Shown here in pieces: positions 54,446 through 64,000 of a stretch of 64,000 nt of DNA; the first letter of the stretch is position 1, and every line of letters starts with the position of its first letter. This DNA is from Mangrovimonas aestuarii (lineage in GTDB: Bacteria; Bacteroidota; Bacteroidia; Flavobacteriales; Flavobacteriaceae). Made by a program: the position numbers and the translations under genes. The stretch covers positions 124,001 to 188,000 of the forward strand of contig NZ_JARACK010000007.1 of the NCBI RefSeq assembly GCF_028767185.1, written 5' to 3'. A model generated the notes under the pieces. That model saw only the letters and a program-made list of their open reading frames with translations, was not told the origin of the DNA and ran no database searches.

Positions 54446-55085
54446 AGAAGGACAAAAAATAATTTTCTTTACGTTTGTTGCGGTAATCGCTCTTTTCTTT
54501 GTTGTAGATAATTTCATAGCCATAAATTGGTTACGAACATCTATTATGATTGCCCTTTTAATTTTTCTTATCCTGATTTTACAGTTTTTTAGAAACCCAA
54601 AACGCAAAACGGTAGTCAATGCCAACAATGTACTTTCACCAGTTGATGGTAAAGTTGTTGTAATAGAGGAAGTTTTTGAAAAGGAGTTCTTTAACGATAA
54701 GCGTATTCAAGTAAGTGTCTTCATGTCTCCTGTAAATGTACATGTTACCCGCCACCCTATTGGTGGAAATGTGGTGTTCAGTAAATACCATCCGGGAAAA
54801 TATCTTGTAGCTTGGCACCCTAAGGCTAGTGAAGAAAACGAACGTACTACTGTGGTTGTAGAAAACGACAGCTTTGGTAAAGTGCTTTATCGTCAAATTG
54901 CAGGAGCTTTGGCGAAACGCATAGTAAATTATGCTAAAGTAGACCAAAAGGTAATTCAAGGAAGTGACTCTGGTTTTATCAAGTTTGGATCGAGAGTAGA
55001 TGTGTTCTTGCCTTTAGATGCGGAAATAAAAGTAGAACTGAACCAAAAGGTACGTGGTGGAGAGACTATTTTAGCGTCAAGATAA
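54435..55085 (+). CDS. psd: Phosphatidylserine decarboxylase, short type
   Basis: The 216 residues have an N-terminal membrane part (about 8-52). The Psd core follows with LSPVDGKVVVIEE, VNVHVTRHPIGGNV and VIQGSDSGFIKFGSRVDVFLPLD. The self-cleavage Gly185-Ser186 in FGSR forms the pyruvoyl group. It makes phosphatidylethanolamine. The ACBP gene begins two bases after its stop. Confidence 0.93.
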   Translation: MFHKEGQKIIFFTFVAVIALFFVVDNFIAINWLRTSIMIALLIFLILILQFFRNPKRKTVVNANNVLSPVDGKVVVIEEVFEKEFFNDKRIQVSVFMSPVNVHVTRHPIGGNVVFSKYHPGKYLVAWHPKASEENERTTVVVENDSFGKVLYRQIAGALAKRIVNYAKVDQKVIQGSDSGFIKFGSRVDVFLPLDAEIKVELNQKVRGGETILASR

Positions 55086-55087
55086 TA

Positions 55088-55354
55088 ATGACAAACAAAA
55101 AATTAGATATGGAGTTTAAGGAGGCCGTTGATCGTATCAATGCGCATAAAGATCCTTTTCCTGCTGATTTTTTGTTACGCCTATATGCTTATTACAAACG
55201 TGCCACTAACGATTATAGCAGGCCTAAAAGTAGGCGCCCAATTATCAATGCCTTTAAAACAAATGCACTTTTTCAAATAGGAAATATTTCTGAAAAACAG
55301 GCCAAAAAAAAATATATAGAGCTGGTCAAGAATTACTTTCTGTATAGAAAATAA
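55088..55354 (+). CDS. Acyl-CoA-binding protein
   Basis: The 88 residues form a four-helix ACBP fold: MEFKEAVDRINAHKDPFPADFLLRLYAYYKRATNDYS with the YKxAT binding motif. It binds long-chain acyl-CoA in the cytoplasm. Last gene of the operon; a bidirectional terminator overlaps its stop codon and serves also valS. Confidence 0.88.
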   Translation: MTNKKLDMEFKEAVDRINAHKDPFPADFLLRLYAYYKRATNDYSRPKSRRPIINAFKTNALFQIGNISEKQAKKKYIELVKNYFLYRK

Positions 55355-55389
55355 AAAAAGCGCTTACTGTGAACAGTAAGCGCTTTTTT
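55354..55389. terminator. Bidirectional terminator between ACBP and valS
   Basis: AGCGCTTACTGT and ACAGTAAGCGCT form a 12-base perfect stem around GA, flanked by A and T tracts. Confidence 0.88.
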
Positions 55390-55404
55390 ATTCTAAACTT
55401 GCTC

Positions 55405-58035
55405 CTAGTTTAAACTGGCTAAACTAGCTTTAAGTGTTTCTATTTTCGCTAAAGCATCTGCTTCCTTTTTCTTCTCATTGGCTACCACCTGTTCAGGTGC
55501 TCCGCTTACAAAACGCTCGTTAGCTAATTTCTTTTGAACAGATTTCAGGAAACCTTCTGTATAATTCAACTCTTCTGTCAACTTTTCTCTTTCTGCCTCT
55601 ACATCTATAGCTCCGGAAATTGGAATAAAATATTCGTTAGATTTCACTCTAAAGGTCAAGGCCCCATTAAGAGCTTCATCTACATATTCTATCCCTTCTA
55701 AATTCCCCATTTTAACAATCACGTCATTAAACAGGCCATCAACCTTTTCGTTATTGATTACCGACAACGCAATACTATCCTTAAACGAGATATTCTTTTC
55801 CTTTCTCACGGAACGGATTCCTGCAATTACTTCTGAAGCAAATTCAAATGATGAGATTAAATCGGCATCAATTTTCTTAACCTCTGGCCATTTTGCAACT
55901 ATTAAAGCTTGTTCTGGGGTTCTTTCCTCCATATAATGCCAAATCTCTTCGGTTAAGAATGGCATAAACGGATGAAGAATTCTCAAATTATCTTCAAACA
56001 TTGCAATTACCTGTTTGTAAGTAGTAGCATCCATTGGCTGGCCGAAAGCAGGCTTCACCATTTCCAACAACCAAGAACAAAAGTCGTTCCAGATTAATTT
56101 ATAGGTTTCCATTAGCGCATCACTAATACGGTATTTGCTATAATGATCTTCTATAAGCTCTAAAGCTTGTTGGAACTTAGCTCGATACCATTCCAAAGCA
56201 ATTTTGCTAGAATTAGGCTGCTCAATACTATCACTTACTTCCCATCCTTTCACCAATCTAAAGGCGTTCCAAACTTTATTGGCAAATGCCTTTCCTTGTT
56301 CACAAAGCGCCTCATCGAAAGGCAAATCGTTACCTGCAGGAGAACTCATTAACATTCCAACACGAACCCCATCAGCTCCATATTTCTTCATTAAATCGAT
56401 AGGGTCTGGAGAATTCCCTAAAGACTTAGACATTTTTCTACCTTGTTTATCCCTTACAATACCCGTATAATAGACATTCTTGAACGGTAGTTCATTTTTA
56501 TATTCATATCCCGCAATGATCATCCTTGCTACCCAAAAGAACATAATTTCTGGAGCGGTTACCAAATCATTCGTTGGATAGTAATAGTTTATTTCTTCGT
56601 TATCCGGATTGTTGATTCCATCGAACACAGACATAGGCCATAACCAAGATGAGAACCAAGTATCTAATACATCTGGATCCTGTTTCAAATCTGCAATCTT
56701 AATGTCAGGGTTTCCTGTTTTCTCTTTGGCTTTATCTAACGCTTCTTCGGCTGTTTTGGCAACAACAAAATCCTCTACTCCATCTCCATAAAAGAAAGCT
56801 GGAATTTGGTGTCCCCACCACAACTGACGGGAAATATTCCAATCGCGAACATTTTCCATCCAGTTTCTATATGAATTCTTGAACTTTGGAGGGTGGAACT
56901 GAATAGTATCGTTCATTACGTTATCCAAAGCTGGTTTAGCCAAATCTGTCATTTTAAGGAACCACTGTGCAGAAATCTTAGGCTCAATAACAGCTTTAGT
57001 ACGCTCAGATGTTCCAACTTTGTGAACAATATCTTCGGTCTTAACCAAAATTCCCATTTCAGTAAGCTCGATTACCATGTCCTCCCTTGCCTGCTCTCTA
57101 GACTTACCTTCATGGTGAAGACCATAAACATTTAAAGTAGCATCATCATTTAAAATATCAACCACATCTAGTTTATGGCGATCTCCAATTTCCTTATCAT
57201 TAACATCGTGAGCTGGAGTAATCTTTAAACACCCTGTTCCAAATTCTATATCAACATAATCATCCTGAATAATTGGCACGACACGGTTACAAACAGGGAC
57301 AACAACACTTTTACCTACAAGGTGCTGATAACGTTCATCTTCAGGATTCACACAAACAGCCGTATCTCCAAGAATAGTCTCCGGACGTGTTGTAGCTATA
57401 GTTACAAACTCTTCAGTTCCTTCAACTTGATACTTTACGTAATAGAGTTTATCGGTTCGTTCAATATGTACAACCTCTTCATCAGAAAGTGTCGTCTTTG
57501 CCTCAGGATCCCAGTTGACCATTCGATAACCGCGATAAATCAATCCCTTATTGTACAAGTCAATAAAAACATTGATTACAGACTCAGATAAATCGTCGTC
57601 CATTGTAAACTTTGTTCTTTCCCAATCACAAGAAGCTCCAAGCTTCTTTAATTGTTCCAAGATAATACCTCCATGCTTATGGGTCCATTCCCAAGCATGA
57701 TCCAAAAACTCTTCGCGACTTAGATCTGCCTTATTAATACCGTCAGCCTTTAACTTAGCCACAACTTTTGCCTCAGTAGCAATAGATGCATGGTCTGTTC
57801 CCGGCACCCAACAAGCATTATAGCCCTTTAGTCTGGCACGACGAATTAACACATCCTGAATGGTATTATTGAGCATATGCCCCATATGCAACACCCCTGT
57901 TACGTTCGGTGGAGGAATCACAATGGTATATGGCGTTCTTTCATCTGGTGTTGAATGAAAATAGTTGTGTTTCATCCAGAAGTCATACCACTTATCTTCT
58001 ACTTGACTTGCATCATATTTTGATGGAATGCTCAT
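55405..58035 (-). CDS. valS: Valyl-tRNA synthetase
   Basis: With the ATG at 58035 the protein has 876 residues. Class I motifs: [11 protein letters not shown] with the HIGH variant at 50-53, and [14 protein letters not shown] with KMSKS. The ValRS editing insert with [14 protein letters not shown] is present. The C-terminal coiled-coil arm (about 815-876) is there. An in-frame codon at 58068 lies on the promoter box, so it is not the start. The gene is monocistronic. Confidence 0.97.
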   Translation of the reverse strand: MSIPSKYDASQVEDKWYDFWMKHNYFHSTPDERTPYTIVIPPPNVTGVLHMGHMLNNTIQDVLIRRARLKGYNACWVPGTDHASIATEAKVVAKLKADGINKADLSREEFLDHAWEWTHKHGGIILEQLKKLGASCDWERTKFTMDDDLSESVINVFIDLYNKGLIYRGYRMVNWDPEAKTTLSDEEVVHIERTDKLYYVKYQVEGTEEFVTIATTRPETILGDTAVCVNPEDERYQHLVGKSVVVPVCNRVVPIIQDDYVDIEFGTGCLKITPAHDVNDKEIGDRHKLDVVDILNDDATLNVYGLHHEGKSREQAREDMVIELTEMGILVKTEDIVHKVGTSERTKAVIEPKISAQWFLKMTDLAKPALDNVMNDTIQFHPPKFKNSYRNWMENVRDWNISRQLWWGHQIPAFFYGDGVEDFVVAKTAEEALDKAKEKTGNPDIKIADLKQDPDVLDTWFSSWLWPMSVFDGINNPDNEEINYYYPTNDLVTAPEIMFFWVARMIIAGYEYKNELPFKNVYYTGIVRDKQGRKMSKSLGNSPDPIDLMKKYGADGVRVGMLMSSPAGNDLPFDEALCEQGKAFANKVWNAFRLVKGWEVSDSIEQPNSSKIALEWYRAKFQQALELIEDHYSKYRISDALMETYKLIWNDFCSWLLEMVKPAFGQPMDATTYKQVIAMFEDNLRILHPFMPFLTEEIWHYMEERTPEQALIVAKWPEVKKIDADLISSFEFASEVIAGIRSVRKEKNISFKDSIALSVINNEKVDGLFNDVIVKMGNLEGIEYVDEALNGALTFRVKSNEYFIPISGAIDVEAEREKLTEELNYTEGFLKSVQKKLANERFVSGAPEQVVANEKKKEADALAKIETLKASLASLN

Positions 58036-58065
58036 ACTTTGGAATAGTTTTTGAAAGTTAATGCG

Positions 58066-58073
58066 CAAAAGTA
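58066..58073 (-). promoter_or_regulatory. -7 element TACTTTTG of the valS promoter
   Basis: The plus strand CAAAAGTA is TACTTTTG on the minus strand, a perfect match 30 bases before the valS ATG. Confidence 0.5.
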
Positions 58074-58222
58074 CTTATATTTCTTTTTTCTGTGAAATTA
58101 TGTACGGATTAATACTTGAGTCTCTAGGTATTGCCTGACAACTCTTGGCGCTTTGACCGTTTTATTTTGCAGAATGAAGAAAAGTAACTAAGTTTACAAT
58201 CTATTTTTAAAAATCTAATGTG

Positions 58223-58663
58223 ATGAAACATTTTATAACCATCTTGTTTATAGGGATAATAAGTTTGACCGTAAACGCTCAAGAGAAAGTAGCTAAAATT
58301 GAATTCAAATCTACTACAATTGACTATGGAACAATCGAAAAAGGTTCTAACGGTATTAGGACTTTCGAATTCACCAATACTGGTGATGCTCCTCTTATTA
58401 TTTCTAAAGTAAGCTCAAGCTGTGGATGTACCGTACCAAAAAAACCAGACGGTCCAATCATGCCTGGAAAAACAGGAGAAATTCAAGTAAAATATGACAC
58501 CAACCGCGTTGGTCCAATTAGAAAAACCATTACAGTAATTTCTAATGCCCAAACCCCAACTCTTGCAGTCAAAATAAAAGGAGAAGTATTTGACCCTTCT
58601 GCTAAGCCTACTAGTGAAACAAGTATCTTACAGAAAAAACAAAAAAGTGTTATTGAACAATAA
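58223..58663 (+). CDS. DUF1573 periplasmic protein
   Basis: Start is the ATG at 58223 (the GTG just before is less likely), giving 146 residues. A signal peptide (1-19, ending VNAQ) is followed by a DUF1573 immunoglobulin-like domain: IDYGTIEKGSNGIRTFEFTNTGDAPLIISKVSSSCGCTVP and GEIQVKYDTNRVGPIRKTITV. The family is common in Bacteroidota, periplasmic, of unknown role. The conserved CGC motif is complete. It has its own terminator, shared with the protein on the other strand. Confidence 0.87.
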   Translation: MKHFITILFIGIISLTVNAQEKVAKIEFKSTTIDYGTIEKGSNGIRTFEFTNTGDAPLIISKVSSSCGCTVPKKPDGPIMPGKTGEIQVKYDTNRVGPIRKTITVISNAQTPTLAVKIKGEVFDPSAKPTSETSILQKKQKSVIEQ

Positions 58664-58684
58664 CAACAAGTAATGATATCAAAA

Positions 58685-58720
58685 AAAAAAAAAACCTCAA
58701 GCATAACCTTGAGGTTTTTT
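58685..58720. terminator. Bidirectional terminator after DUF1573 and the retropepsin gene
   Basis: AACCTCAAG and CTTGAGGTT pair around CATAAC, with A and T tracts on both sides. Confidence 0.8.
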
Positions 58721-60057
58721 TATAATAAACTTTCCAACTTAAACTCGTAAGAGAGCACACTACCGTCTCTCTCAACCTCTAATTTTATACGCTTACCATC
58801 ATCATCATAAAACATTTTGATAATTTCCTGTAAACTGTAGTGGTAGGACTCTTTGTTGTTTACCGATATAATAACATCTCCCACCTGTAGTCCTGCACGT
58901 GCTGCTGGCGAACCTTCTCTTAACTCTACAATACTAAATGCAGGTTTGAAAGCAAGCTTAAATGTTCTTGTAACATTAATGGTTTTCTGGTTTTTAGTCT
59001 CATAATCATTACTCAACAAGTTATCGGGTCCTTTACTTTCCACTTCTTCCTTAACCAATCTTATCCCTTCATGCTGTAATTCAATTCCACTTTTATTATA
59101 ACTAAAGCTTTCTTTAAAGTATTTGTTCTTTTTCAAAGTGATCTTTTGGTTTGGATAATCTATAATCATATTAAAACGTTTTAATATATGCCCTGCTAAA
59201 CTCCCGTTTCTCTCCTTAAATCGCTTAGCACCTCCTATGTAATTAGAATCTGGGTAGGAAACATTTACTCCATTGAGTTCAAAACCACTTAAACTGAATG
59301 TTTCTACTTTGGATCGCTTGCCATAAACACTACCTCCAAGCCCAAAACCTAAAAAATCATGAAAAAATTCATTACTTGATTTAATACCCTGTTCGTAATC
59401 TTCAAACAGCCATAAAGCATCAGCACCACCTGAATCTAATAACAACTTCACAGGAATGGTTTCTTGATTCAAACTTACCTCAGCATTGACATATGGCTTT
59501 TTATTATAAAAATCCAACGGAACAACCTCACACTTCTTGCATTTTTTATACTTATAAGCTTCTGGCTGTGTCAACCTAATATATCTAGAAACATAGTTTA
59601 CCTCTACAATCAAATCCTTGAACAGGTCATATCCAATAATACCATGAACAGGAATCCCTAGTCGAGGGGCAAAATTCAATGCTGGATCAAATACGGCAAA
59701 TATTTCCTGATTAACATTAACGGCATCACCTATTCTGAACATATTTCCCTCAGACCTTATAGCTTCTATAGCTTCTCTGTCGCCAAGCCCTCTTAAAAGC
59801 ACTGTTTCTGCTTTATTCAACTCCAAAGAATCTGAATCATTAAGAAAACCAAATAAGATAGGTTTACTTACTCCTGTATCGAGTAAAAATGATAATTTCA
59901 CCCCATTTATTTCAACTGGGACAATTACCAAATTACTTATTAACTGAAATCGAACCTTATCCGATTTCGACTTGTTCGGCACAGTAAAATGGCCTTGGGA
60001 ATAGGATAAGAGAGAACTACAGCAAATAAGCATCAATATGAACACTAACCGTTTCAT
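58720..60057 (-). CDS. Retropepsin-like aspartyl protease with PDZ domain
   Basis: The 445 residues begin with a signal peptide (1-20). Two retropepsin-like halves follow: FLLDTGVSKPILF with Asp60-Thr-Gly, and KLLLDSGGADALW with Asp208-Ser-Gly. The C-terminal PDZ domain (about 360-445) has GSPAARAGLQVGDVIISVNNKE. Both halves in one chain would form an active site without dimerising. It should cleave or bind proteins in the periplasm. No partner gene is evident. Confidence 0.85.
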   Translation of the reverse strand: MKRLVFILMLICCSSLLSYSQGHFTVPNKSKSDKVRFQLISNLVIVPVEINGVKLSFLLDTGVSKPILFGFLNDSDSLELNKAETVLLRGLGDREAIEAIRSEGNMFRIGDAVNVNQEIFAVFDPALNFAPRLGIPVHGIIGYDLFKDLIVEVNYVSRYIRLTQPEAYKYKKCKKCEVVPLDFYNKKPYVNAEVSLNQETIPVKLLLDSGGADALWLFEDYEQGIKSSNEFFHDFLGFGLGGSVYGKRSKVETFSLSGFELNGVNVSYPDSNYIGGAKRFKERNGSLAGHILKRFNMIIDYPNQKITLKKNKYFKESFSYNKSGIELQHEGIRLVKEEVESKGPDNLLSNDYETKNQKTINVTRTFKLAFKPAFSIVELREGSPAARAGLQVGDVIISVNNKESYHYSLQEIIKMFYDDDGKRIKLEVERDGSVLSYEFKLESLL

Positions 60058-60181
60058 AATTAACCTTTCTGCTTTCCTCTCATTAATTTACGAATCTTAA
60101 AAAGAAGTTATGTTTTTAAGGCCCGTTTTTAAAAAAAATTTAAGATAAATTTCGCAACTTTGTGGCCTAATAAAAAAAGCC

Positions 60182-61372
60182 ATGCCAGCAATATCACATA
60201 AAGGGCAACATATGCCAGAATCACCAATTAGAAAATTGGTGCCATATGCAGAACAAGCATACAAAGAAGGAAAGACGGTTTACCACTTAAACATTGGTCA
60301 ACCTGATATTAAAACTCCAGAAATTGCACTTGATGCCGTTAAAATCCACTCTCTTGACATCTTAGCCTATACAAGATCTGAAGGTTCTGAAGAATACAGA
60401 AAGAAAATTGCGGCTTACTACCATAAAAACAATATTCCAGTAGAGCATAACGATATAATTGTAACCACTGGAGGAAGTGAAGCATTAATGTTTGCTTTTG
60501 GAACAATAATGGACTCTGATGATGAAATTATTATTCCCGAGCCATTCTATGCTAACTATAATGGTTTCTCTACAGCATCTGGAGTAAATATTGTTCCTGT
60601 TATTTCTAATATAGATGACAATTTTGCTCTTCCTGCTATTGAAGAATTCGAAAAACTTATCACGCCAAAAACAAAGGCAATCCTTATTTGTAACCCAGGT
60701 AACCCAACTGGATACCTTTACTCTAAGGAAGAAATCCAAAAATTGGCAGAGATTGTAAAGAAACATGATCTTTTCCTAATTGCAGACGAAGTATACCGTG
60801 AGTTTACATACGATGGTGTTAAGCACTATTCTATTATGGAAGAGGAAAGCTTAAAAGATCACGCTATAATCATCGACTCTGTATCTAAACGTTATAGCAT
60901 GTGTGGTGCACGTATTGGATGCTTAGTATCTCGCAATAAAAATGTTATTTCTACAGCTCTTAAGTTTGCTCAGGCCCGTTTGAGTCCTCCAACTTTGGCG
61001 CAAATTGCAAGTGAAGCTGCTTTACAAACTCCACAGAGTTACTTTGACGATGTTATTACTGAATATGTAGATCGTAGAGATACTCTTATTGCTGAACTTA
61101 ACAAGATTGAGGGTGTTAAGGTTGCCAAGCCAAAAGGAGCTTTTTACTGTATAGCTGAACTACCAATAAAGAACGCAGATAACTTTGCGCAATGGTTATT
61201 GGAGAGTTTTGATGTAGATAACGAAACGGTAATGGTTGCTCCTGCAGCAGGCTTCTATTCTACTCCTGGTGTAGGTTTAAACCAAGTTAGAATTGCATAC
61301 GTTCTTAACAAAAACAGTCTTATTAAAGCCGTTAATATCATTAAAGAAGCGTTAAAAGTTTATAAAGACTAG
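60182..61372 (+). CDS. Class I/II pyridoxal-phosphate aminotransferase
   Basis: The 396 residues match AspC-like enzymes: LNIGQPDIKTPE, TTGGSEALMFAFGTI, CNPGNPTGYLYSKEE, IADEVYREFTYDG and the Schiff-base lysine Lys236 in DSVSKRYSMCGARIG. It moves an amino group from a donor such as aspartate or an aromatic amino acid to 2-oxoglutarate. The exact substrate is unclear. Its stop overlaps the murB start by one base, coupling the two. Confidence 0.88.
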   Translation: MPAISHKGQHMPESPIRKLVPYAEQAYKEGKTVYHLNIGQPDIKTPEIALDAVKIHSLDILAYTRSEGSEEYRKKIAAYYHKNNIPVEHNDIIVTTGGSEALMFAFGTIMDSDDEIIIPEPFYANYNGFSTASGVNIVPVISNIDDNFALPAIEEFEKLITPKTKAILICNPGNPTGYLYSKEEIQKLAEIVKKHDLFLIADEVYREFTYDGVKHYSIMEEESLKDHAIIIDSVSKRYSMCGARIGCLVSRNKNVISTALKFAQARLSPPTLAQIASEAALQTPQSYFDDVITEYVDRRDTLIAELNKIEGVKVAKPKGAFYCIAELPIKNADNFAQWLLESFDVDNETVMVAPAAGFYSTPGVGLNQVRIAYVLNKNSLIKAVNIIKEALKVYKD

Positions 61373-62385
61373 TGCATATTCAACAAAACATACCCTTAAA
61401 ACCATATAATACCTTTGGTATTGATGTAAAAGCCAAATACTTTGTGTCAGTTTCTTCCAAAGAGGAACTGATACAAGTATTAGGTATTGATGATTACCCC
61501 AACAAACTCATACTTGGCGGCGGCAGTAACATGTTGCTCACCAAAGACATTGATGCTTTAGTTATTCATGTGAATATTAAGGGCATTAATATTTCTGATG
61601 AAACTCCAGAAAGCGTTATAGTAACTGCCAATGCTGGTGAAAACTGGCACCAGGTTGTCTTGTGGTGTTTAGACAAAAACTTCGGAGGCATTGAAAACCT
61701 CTCTCTTATTCCAGGAAATATAGGTACTGCCCCAATCCAAAATATTGGTGCCTATGGTGTAGAACTAAAAGACGTTTTTGTTTCCTGTCAGGCTATAGAC
61801 ATAAAAACAAAACAAGAGATTACCTTCAAGCTAGAAGATTGCGATTTTGGTTATCGTAATTCCATTTTCAAAAATGGAGCAAAAGGTCAATATATTATCA
61901 TCTCAGTTTCCTTAAAATTGAGCAAAGGTAACCATCAACTACATACAGAGTATGGAGCAATTCAGTCTGAACTACAAAACATGAATGTTAGTAAACCTAC
62001 CATTCAAGATGTTTCCAAAGCCGTAATCAGTATTAGGGAAAGCAAACTACCTAATCCAAAAGACATTGGCAATAGTGGTAGTTTCTTTAAAAACCCAGTT
62101 ATTCCACTTTCTCATTACGAAAGTTTAAAATCCAATTTCCCTGATATTCCCTGTTATCCAGTTTCAGATTCAGAAGTAAAAGTTCCCGCTGGATGGCTAA
62201 TAGAAAAGTCAGGATTTAAAGGTAAACGCCTTGGCAATTATGGTGTTCATAATAAACAAGCTTTGGTTCTTGTAAATTACGGCAATGCTAAAGGTGGTGA
62301 TATCTACGCCTTAGCAATTCTTATAAAAAAAACAGTTGCTAGACTGTTCAATATTTCTATTGAACCAGAAGTTAATGTGCTGTAA
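61372..62385 (+). CDS. murB: UDP-N-acetylenolpyruvoylglucosamine reductase
   Basis: The 337 residues start at GTG overlapping the previous stop (TAGTG). FAD-binding motifs ILGGGSNMLLTKDI and NLSLIPGNIGTAPIQNIGAYG are clear. The type I loop has GYRNSIFK, and the catalytic part has NSGSFFKNP and PAGWLIEKSGFKG. MurB reduces UDP-GlcNAc-enolpyruvate to UDP-MurNAc. Length fits the type I family. Confidence 0.95.
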   Translation: MHIQQNIPLKPYNTFGIDVKAKYFVSVSSKEELIQVLGIDDYPNKLILGGGSNMLLTKDIDALVIHVNIKGINISDETPESVIVTANAGENWHQVVLWCLDKNFGGIENLSLIPGNIGTAPIQNIGAYGVELKDVFVSCQAIDIKTKQEITFKLEDCDFGYRNSIFKNGAKGQYIIISVSLKLSKGNHQLHTEYGAIQSELQNMNVSKPTIQDVSKAVISIRESKLPNPKDIGNSGSFFKNPVIPLSHYESLKSNFPDIPCYPVSDSEVKVPAGWLIEKSGFKGKRLGNYGVHNKQALVLVNYGNAKGGDIYALAILIKKTVARLFNISIEPEVNVL

Positions 62386-62450
62386 TTTCAAAAGAAATCA
62401 ATAAATTTGGTTTTACCATACCTACTTTAACCTACTAAAAGATTTAAACT

Positions 62451-62981
62451 TTGAGCACCCCTATTGAACAAGAAATCGTTGCACTGCTTAGGCTTAAAGA
62501 CAAAAAGGCCATGACTTTGCTTTACGATAATTACGCCGACGCCCTATACGGTGTAATTCTCAAAGTGATTCGAGATGAGGATTTAGCGCAAGATGTATTA
62601 CAGGAGAGTTTTATAAAAATATGGAAAAACGCAAAAAAATACGATGCCCAAAAAGCAAAACTATTTACTTGGCTGTATCGTATAACCTATAATACAGCAA
62701 TAGATAAAGTTCGCTCTCAGTCAACCAAGACCAGTAAAGAAGTCCAAATTGAATCTTCAAACGTATATAGTATAAGCGCCGAGGGATTAAACCAAGATGT
62801 TATGGACATAAAAAAACACCTTAATACCCTCGACGAAAAATATCAAATAGTTCTTAACGCTCTCTTTTTTGAAGGGATGACGCAGCAGGAAGCAAGTGAC
62901 GAATTAAATATTCCACTTGGTACTATTAAATCGAGATTGAAAATTGGATTACGTGAATTGAAGAAAATTTACAATCCTTAA
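62451..62981 (+). CDS. ECF RNA polymerase sigma factor
   Basis: The 176 residues start at TTG. Region 2 has YGVILKVIRDEDLAQDVLQESFIKIWKNA, and region 4 has EGMTQQEASDELNIPLGTIKSRLKIGLREL, typical of ECF sigma factors. The anti-sigma gene begins 13 bases downstream, so the two form a regulatory pair. It would direct RNA polymerase to stress promoters once released. Target promoters were not found in the window. Confidence 0.92.
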   Translation: MSTPIEQEIVALLRLKDKKAMTLLYDNYADALYGVILKVIRDEDLAQDVLQESFIKIWKNAKKYDAQKAKLFTWLYRITYNTAIDKVRSQSTKTSKEVQIESSNVYSISAEGLNQDVMDIKKHLNTLDEKYQIVLNALFFEGMTQQEASDELNIPLGTIKSRLKIGLRELKKIYNP

Positions 62982-62994
62982 TGTAAAAAACGTC

Positions 62995-63795
62995 ATGAAT
63001 GAGAAAATAACTACTTTTTTAAATTCTGACCTATTAGAAAAATATCTAGTGGGTGCTACCACGGCCGAAGAAACAGCCTTGGTAGAATCTTATATTTCCA
63101 AATACCCAGAAGTTCAAAACGCATATAACACTCTACAGCACAACCTTGAAATTTTCGCCAAAAGCAATGCTGTAGAAGCCCCTAGGTTCATTATAGATTC
63201 TATTTTGGAAGAGTTGGACGAAAGCCCTGTAATTGCATTGAAACAAAGTACACGAAAACGCAAATATTGGCACAAATTTAGTGTTGCAGCTAGTATAGCT
63301 GCCTTAATATTTGCCGGAACATCGTTCATATTCTTTGTTCAAAACAAAAAACTCTCTAGGGAAAATCAGGTTGTCGTAGACGAGATATTCGACCTTCGTG
63401 GGGATATTGCCAAAAACAATGAACGTCTGGACGAAATCATGAAGCAATTTAAACAGCTTAATGATCCAGAAACACATAAATACATTATTAATGGTAATGA
63501 AAGAGCCAAAAATCTTAAAACGGTAGCTTATATAAATTCTAAACAAAAAACATCTATGATAGATGTTGTTTCGTTGCCACAATTACCAGAAGAACAATGC
63601 TACCAGATTTGGGCCGAAGTTCAGGATAAAATGGTAAGTTTAGGAATTCTTACCGAAACTGATAGACAACTCAAATCCATTCCTTACCCAGAAGATGCAC
63701 TTGGCTTAAACATAACCATAGAACCTAAGGGGGGTAATAATAATGCCTCATTAGAGAATTCGGTAGCAGAGATTTCTTTAGACAAGAACGACTAG
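62995..63795 (+). CDS. RskA-type anti-sigma factor
   Basis: The 266 residues have an N-terminal zinc-less anti-sigma part (LLEKYLVGATTAEETALVESYISKYPEV). One membrane helix (about 95-115), a coiled coil, and a periplasmic RskA C-terminal domain (about 160-262) follow, with LPQLPEEQCYQIWAEVQDKMVSLGIL. It keeps the upstream ECF sigma inactive until proteolysis. Close spacing supports the pair. Terminator 30 bases downstream. Confidence 0.88.
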   Translation: MNEKITTFLNSDLLEKYLVGATTAEETALVESYISKYPEVQNAYNTLQHNLEIFAKSNAVEAPRFIIDSILEELDESPVIALKQSTRKRKYWHKFSVAASIAALIFAGTSFIFFVQNKKLSRENQVVVDEIFDLRGDIAKNNERLDEIMKQFKQLNDPETHKYIINGNERAKNLKTVAYINSKQKTSMIDVVSLPQLPEEQCYQIWAEVQDKMVSLGILTETDRQLKSIPYPEDALGLNITIEPKGGNNNASLENSVAEISLDKND

Positions 63796-63826
63796 ATTAA
63801 TAGTTATATAAGGCCCTACTTCATAC

Positions 63827-63866
63827 AAAGCCTCAACTTAATAAGTTGAGGCTTTAATTTTTTTAC
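63827..63866 (+). terminator. Terminator after the anti-sigma gene
   Basis: AAAGCCTCAACTT and AAGTTGAGGCTTT pair around AAT and are followed by a T-rich tail. Confidence 0.85.
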
Positions 63867-63884
63867 ATTATTATTGAAATACAT

Positions 63885-63892
63885 TATCTTTG
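63885..63892 (+). promoter_or_regulatory. -7 element TATCTTTG before the last gene
   Basis: Perfect TAnnTTTG match 18 bases before the ATG at 63911. Confidence 0.5.
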
Positions 63893-63910
63893 CACAAAAT
63901 TGTTTGACAC

Positions 63911-64000
63911 ATGAAGCTTCTTTTAATCACATTAGCATTATTAGGTTTGGGAATTGCCGGTATTGCCATAAAGATATGGGCAAAAAAAGACGGTAAATTT
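63911..64000 (+). CDS. Start of a small membrane protein (3' end outside window)
   Basis: Thirty codons are visible, starting MKLLLITLALLGLGIAGIAI then KIWAKKDGKF. One membrane helix (about 2-20) is followed by a basic stretch. I recall similar small Bacteroidota proteins in which a Cys-rich segment follows, possibly NqrM-like, but that part is outside the window. A promoter and terminator flank it correctly, so the gene is probably real. Confidence 0.5.
   Translation, partial: MKLLLITLALLGLGIAGIAIKIWAKKDGKF

Noticed and set aside
1-64000. CRISPR arrays, tRNA genes, insertion sequences
   Set aside because: No regular direct-repeat array, cloverleaf or transposase frame was noticed on reading both strands.

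Overview
The window is AT-rich chromosomal DNA from a Gram-negative member of the Bacteroidota, most likely Flavobacteriaceae. Several things point there. Promoters follow the TTG / TAnnTTTG pattern of this phylum. The tmRNA encodes the tag GENNYALAA. There is a 43-residue THX ribosomal protein and a remnant of a type IX secretion C-terminal domain. KdsA (lipopolysaccharide), many lipoproteins with a Cys lipobox, and the operon rsfS-ftsH-LUD-cdsA-psd-ACBP fit as well. No tRNA, rRNA, CRISPR array, insertion sequence or prophage was recognised.

Layout. 1-489 is the 3' end of ftsE. 643-13071 is a surface-polysaccharide locus: four family 2 glycosyltransferases, one GT-B glycosyltransferase, two Wzx-type flippases in tandem, a hexapeptide acyltransferase, a FemAB/GNAT-like protein and a polytopic membrane protein. 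It also holds a sugar 3,4-ketoisomerase (FdtA type) and a DegT/FdtB-type aminotransferase, which together would make a dTDP-3-amino-3,6-dideoxyhexose. 13157-19399 is housekeeping DNA (typA, kdsA, two META-domain lipoproteins, a saccharopine-dehydrogenase-like enzyme). 19592-19987 is tmRNA.

20358-22520, directly downstream of tmRNA, is the most unusual stretch. A strong promoter precedes a GTTAGGC core. Then come a ProC-like gene, a 136-bp imperfect palindrome resembling an integron attC site, a small lipoprotein, an M23 peptidase, and a truncated half-element. No integrase is visible in the window.

22590-29755 holds a sulfatase, an MpaB-like protein, DinB, exonuclease III and a sugar/H+ symporter. 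29835-33666 is a redox/sulfur locus: two rhodaneses, two thioredoxin-fold proteins, and a divergent MarR regulator followed by a nitroreductase and YceI. The MarR gene and the nitroreductase gene each carry the same 12-bp palindrome in front. A candidate small RNA follows at about 33775-33895. 33911-49737 is mixed housekeeping (membrane PAS/YheO-like protein, YitT, PabA/TrpG, YaaA, rluD-PASTA, ddl-coaD, SulP, Nudix, pyrE). 49734-55354 holds birA and the rsfS-ftsH-LUD-cdsA-psd-ACBP operon, then valS. 58223-64000 holds DUF1573, a retropepsin-PDZ protein, an aminotransferase-murB pair, an ECF sigma factor with its anti-sigma factor, and the start of a small membrane protein.

Coordinates were read from the sequence by eye. 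Family calls rest on motif recognition; no database search was run.
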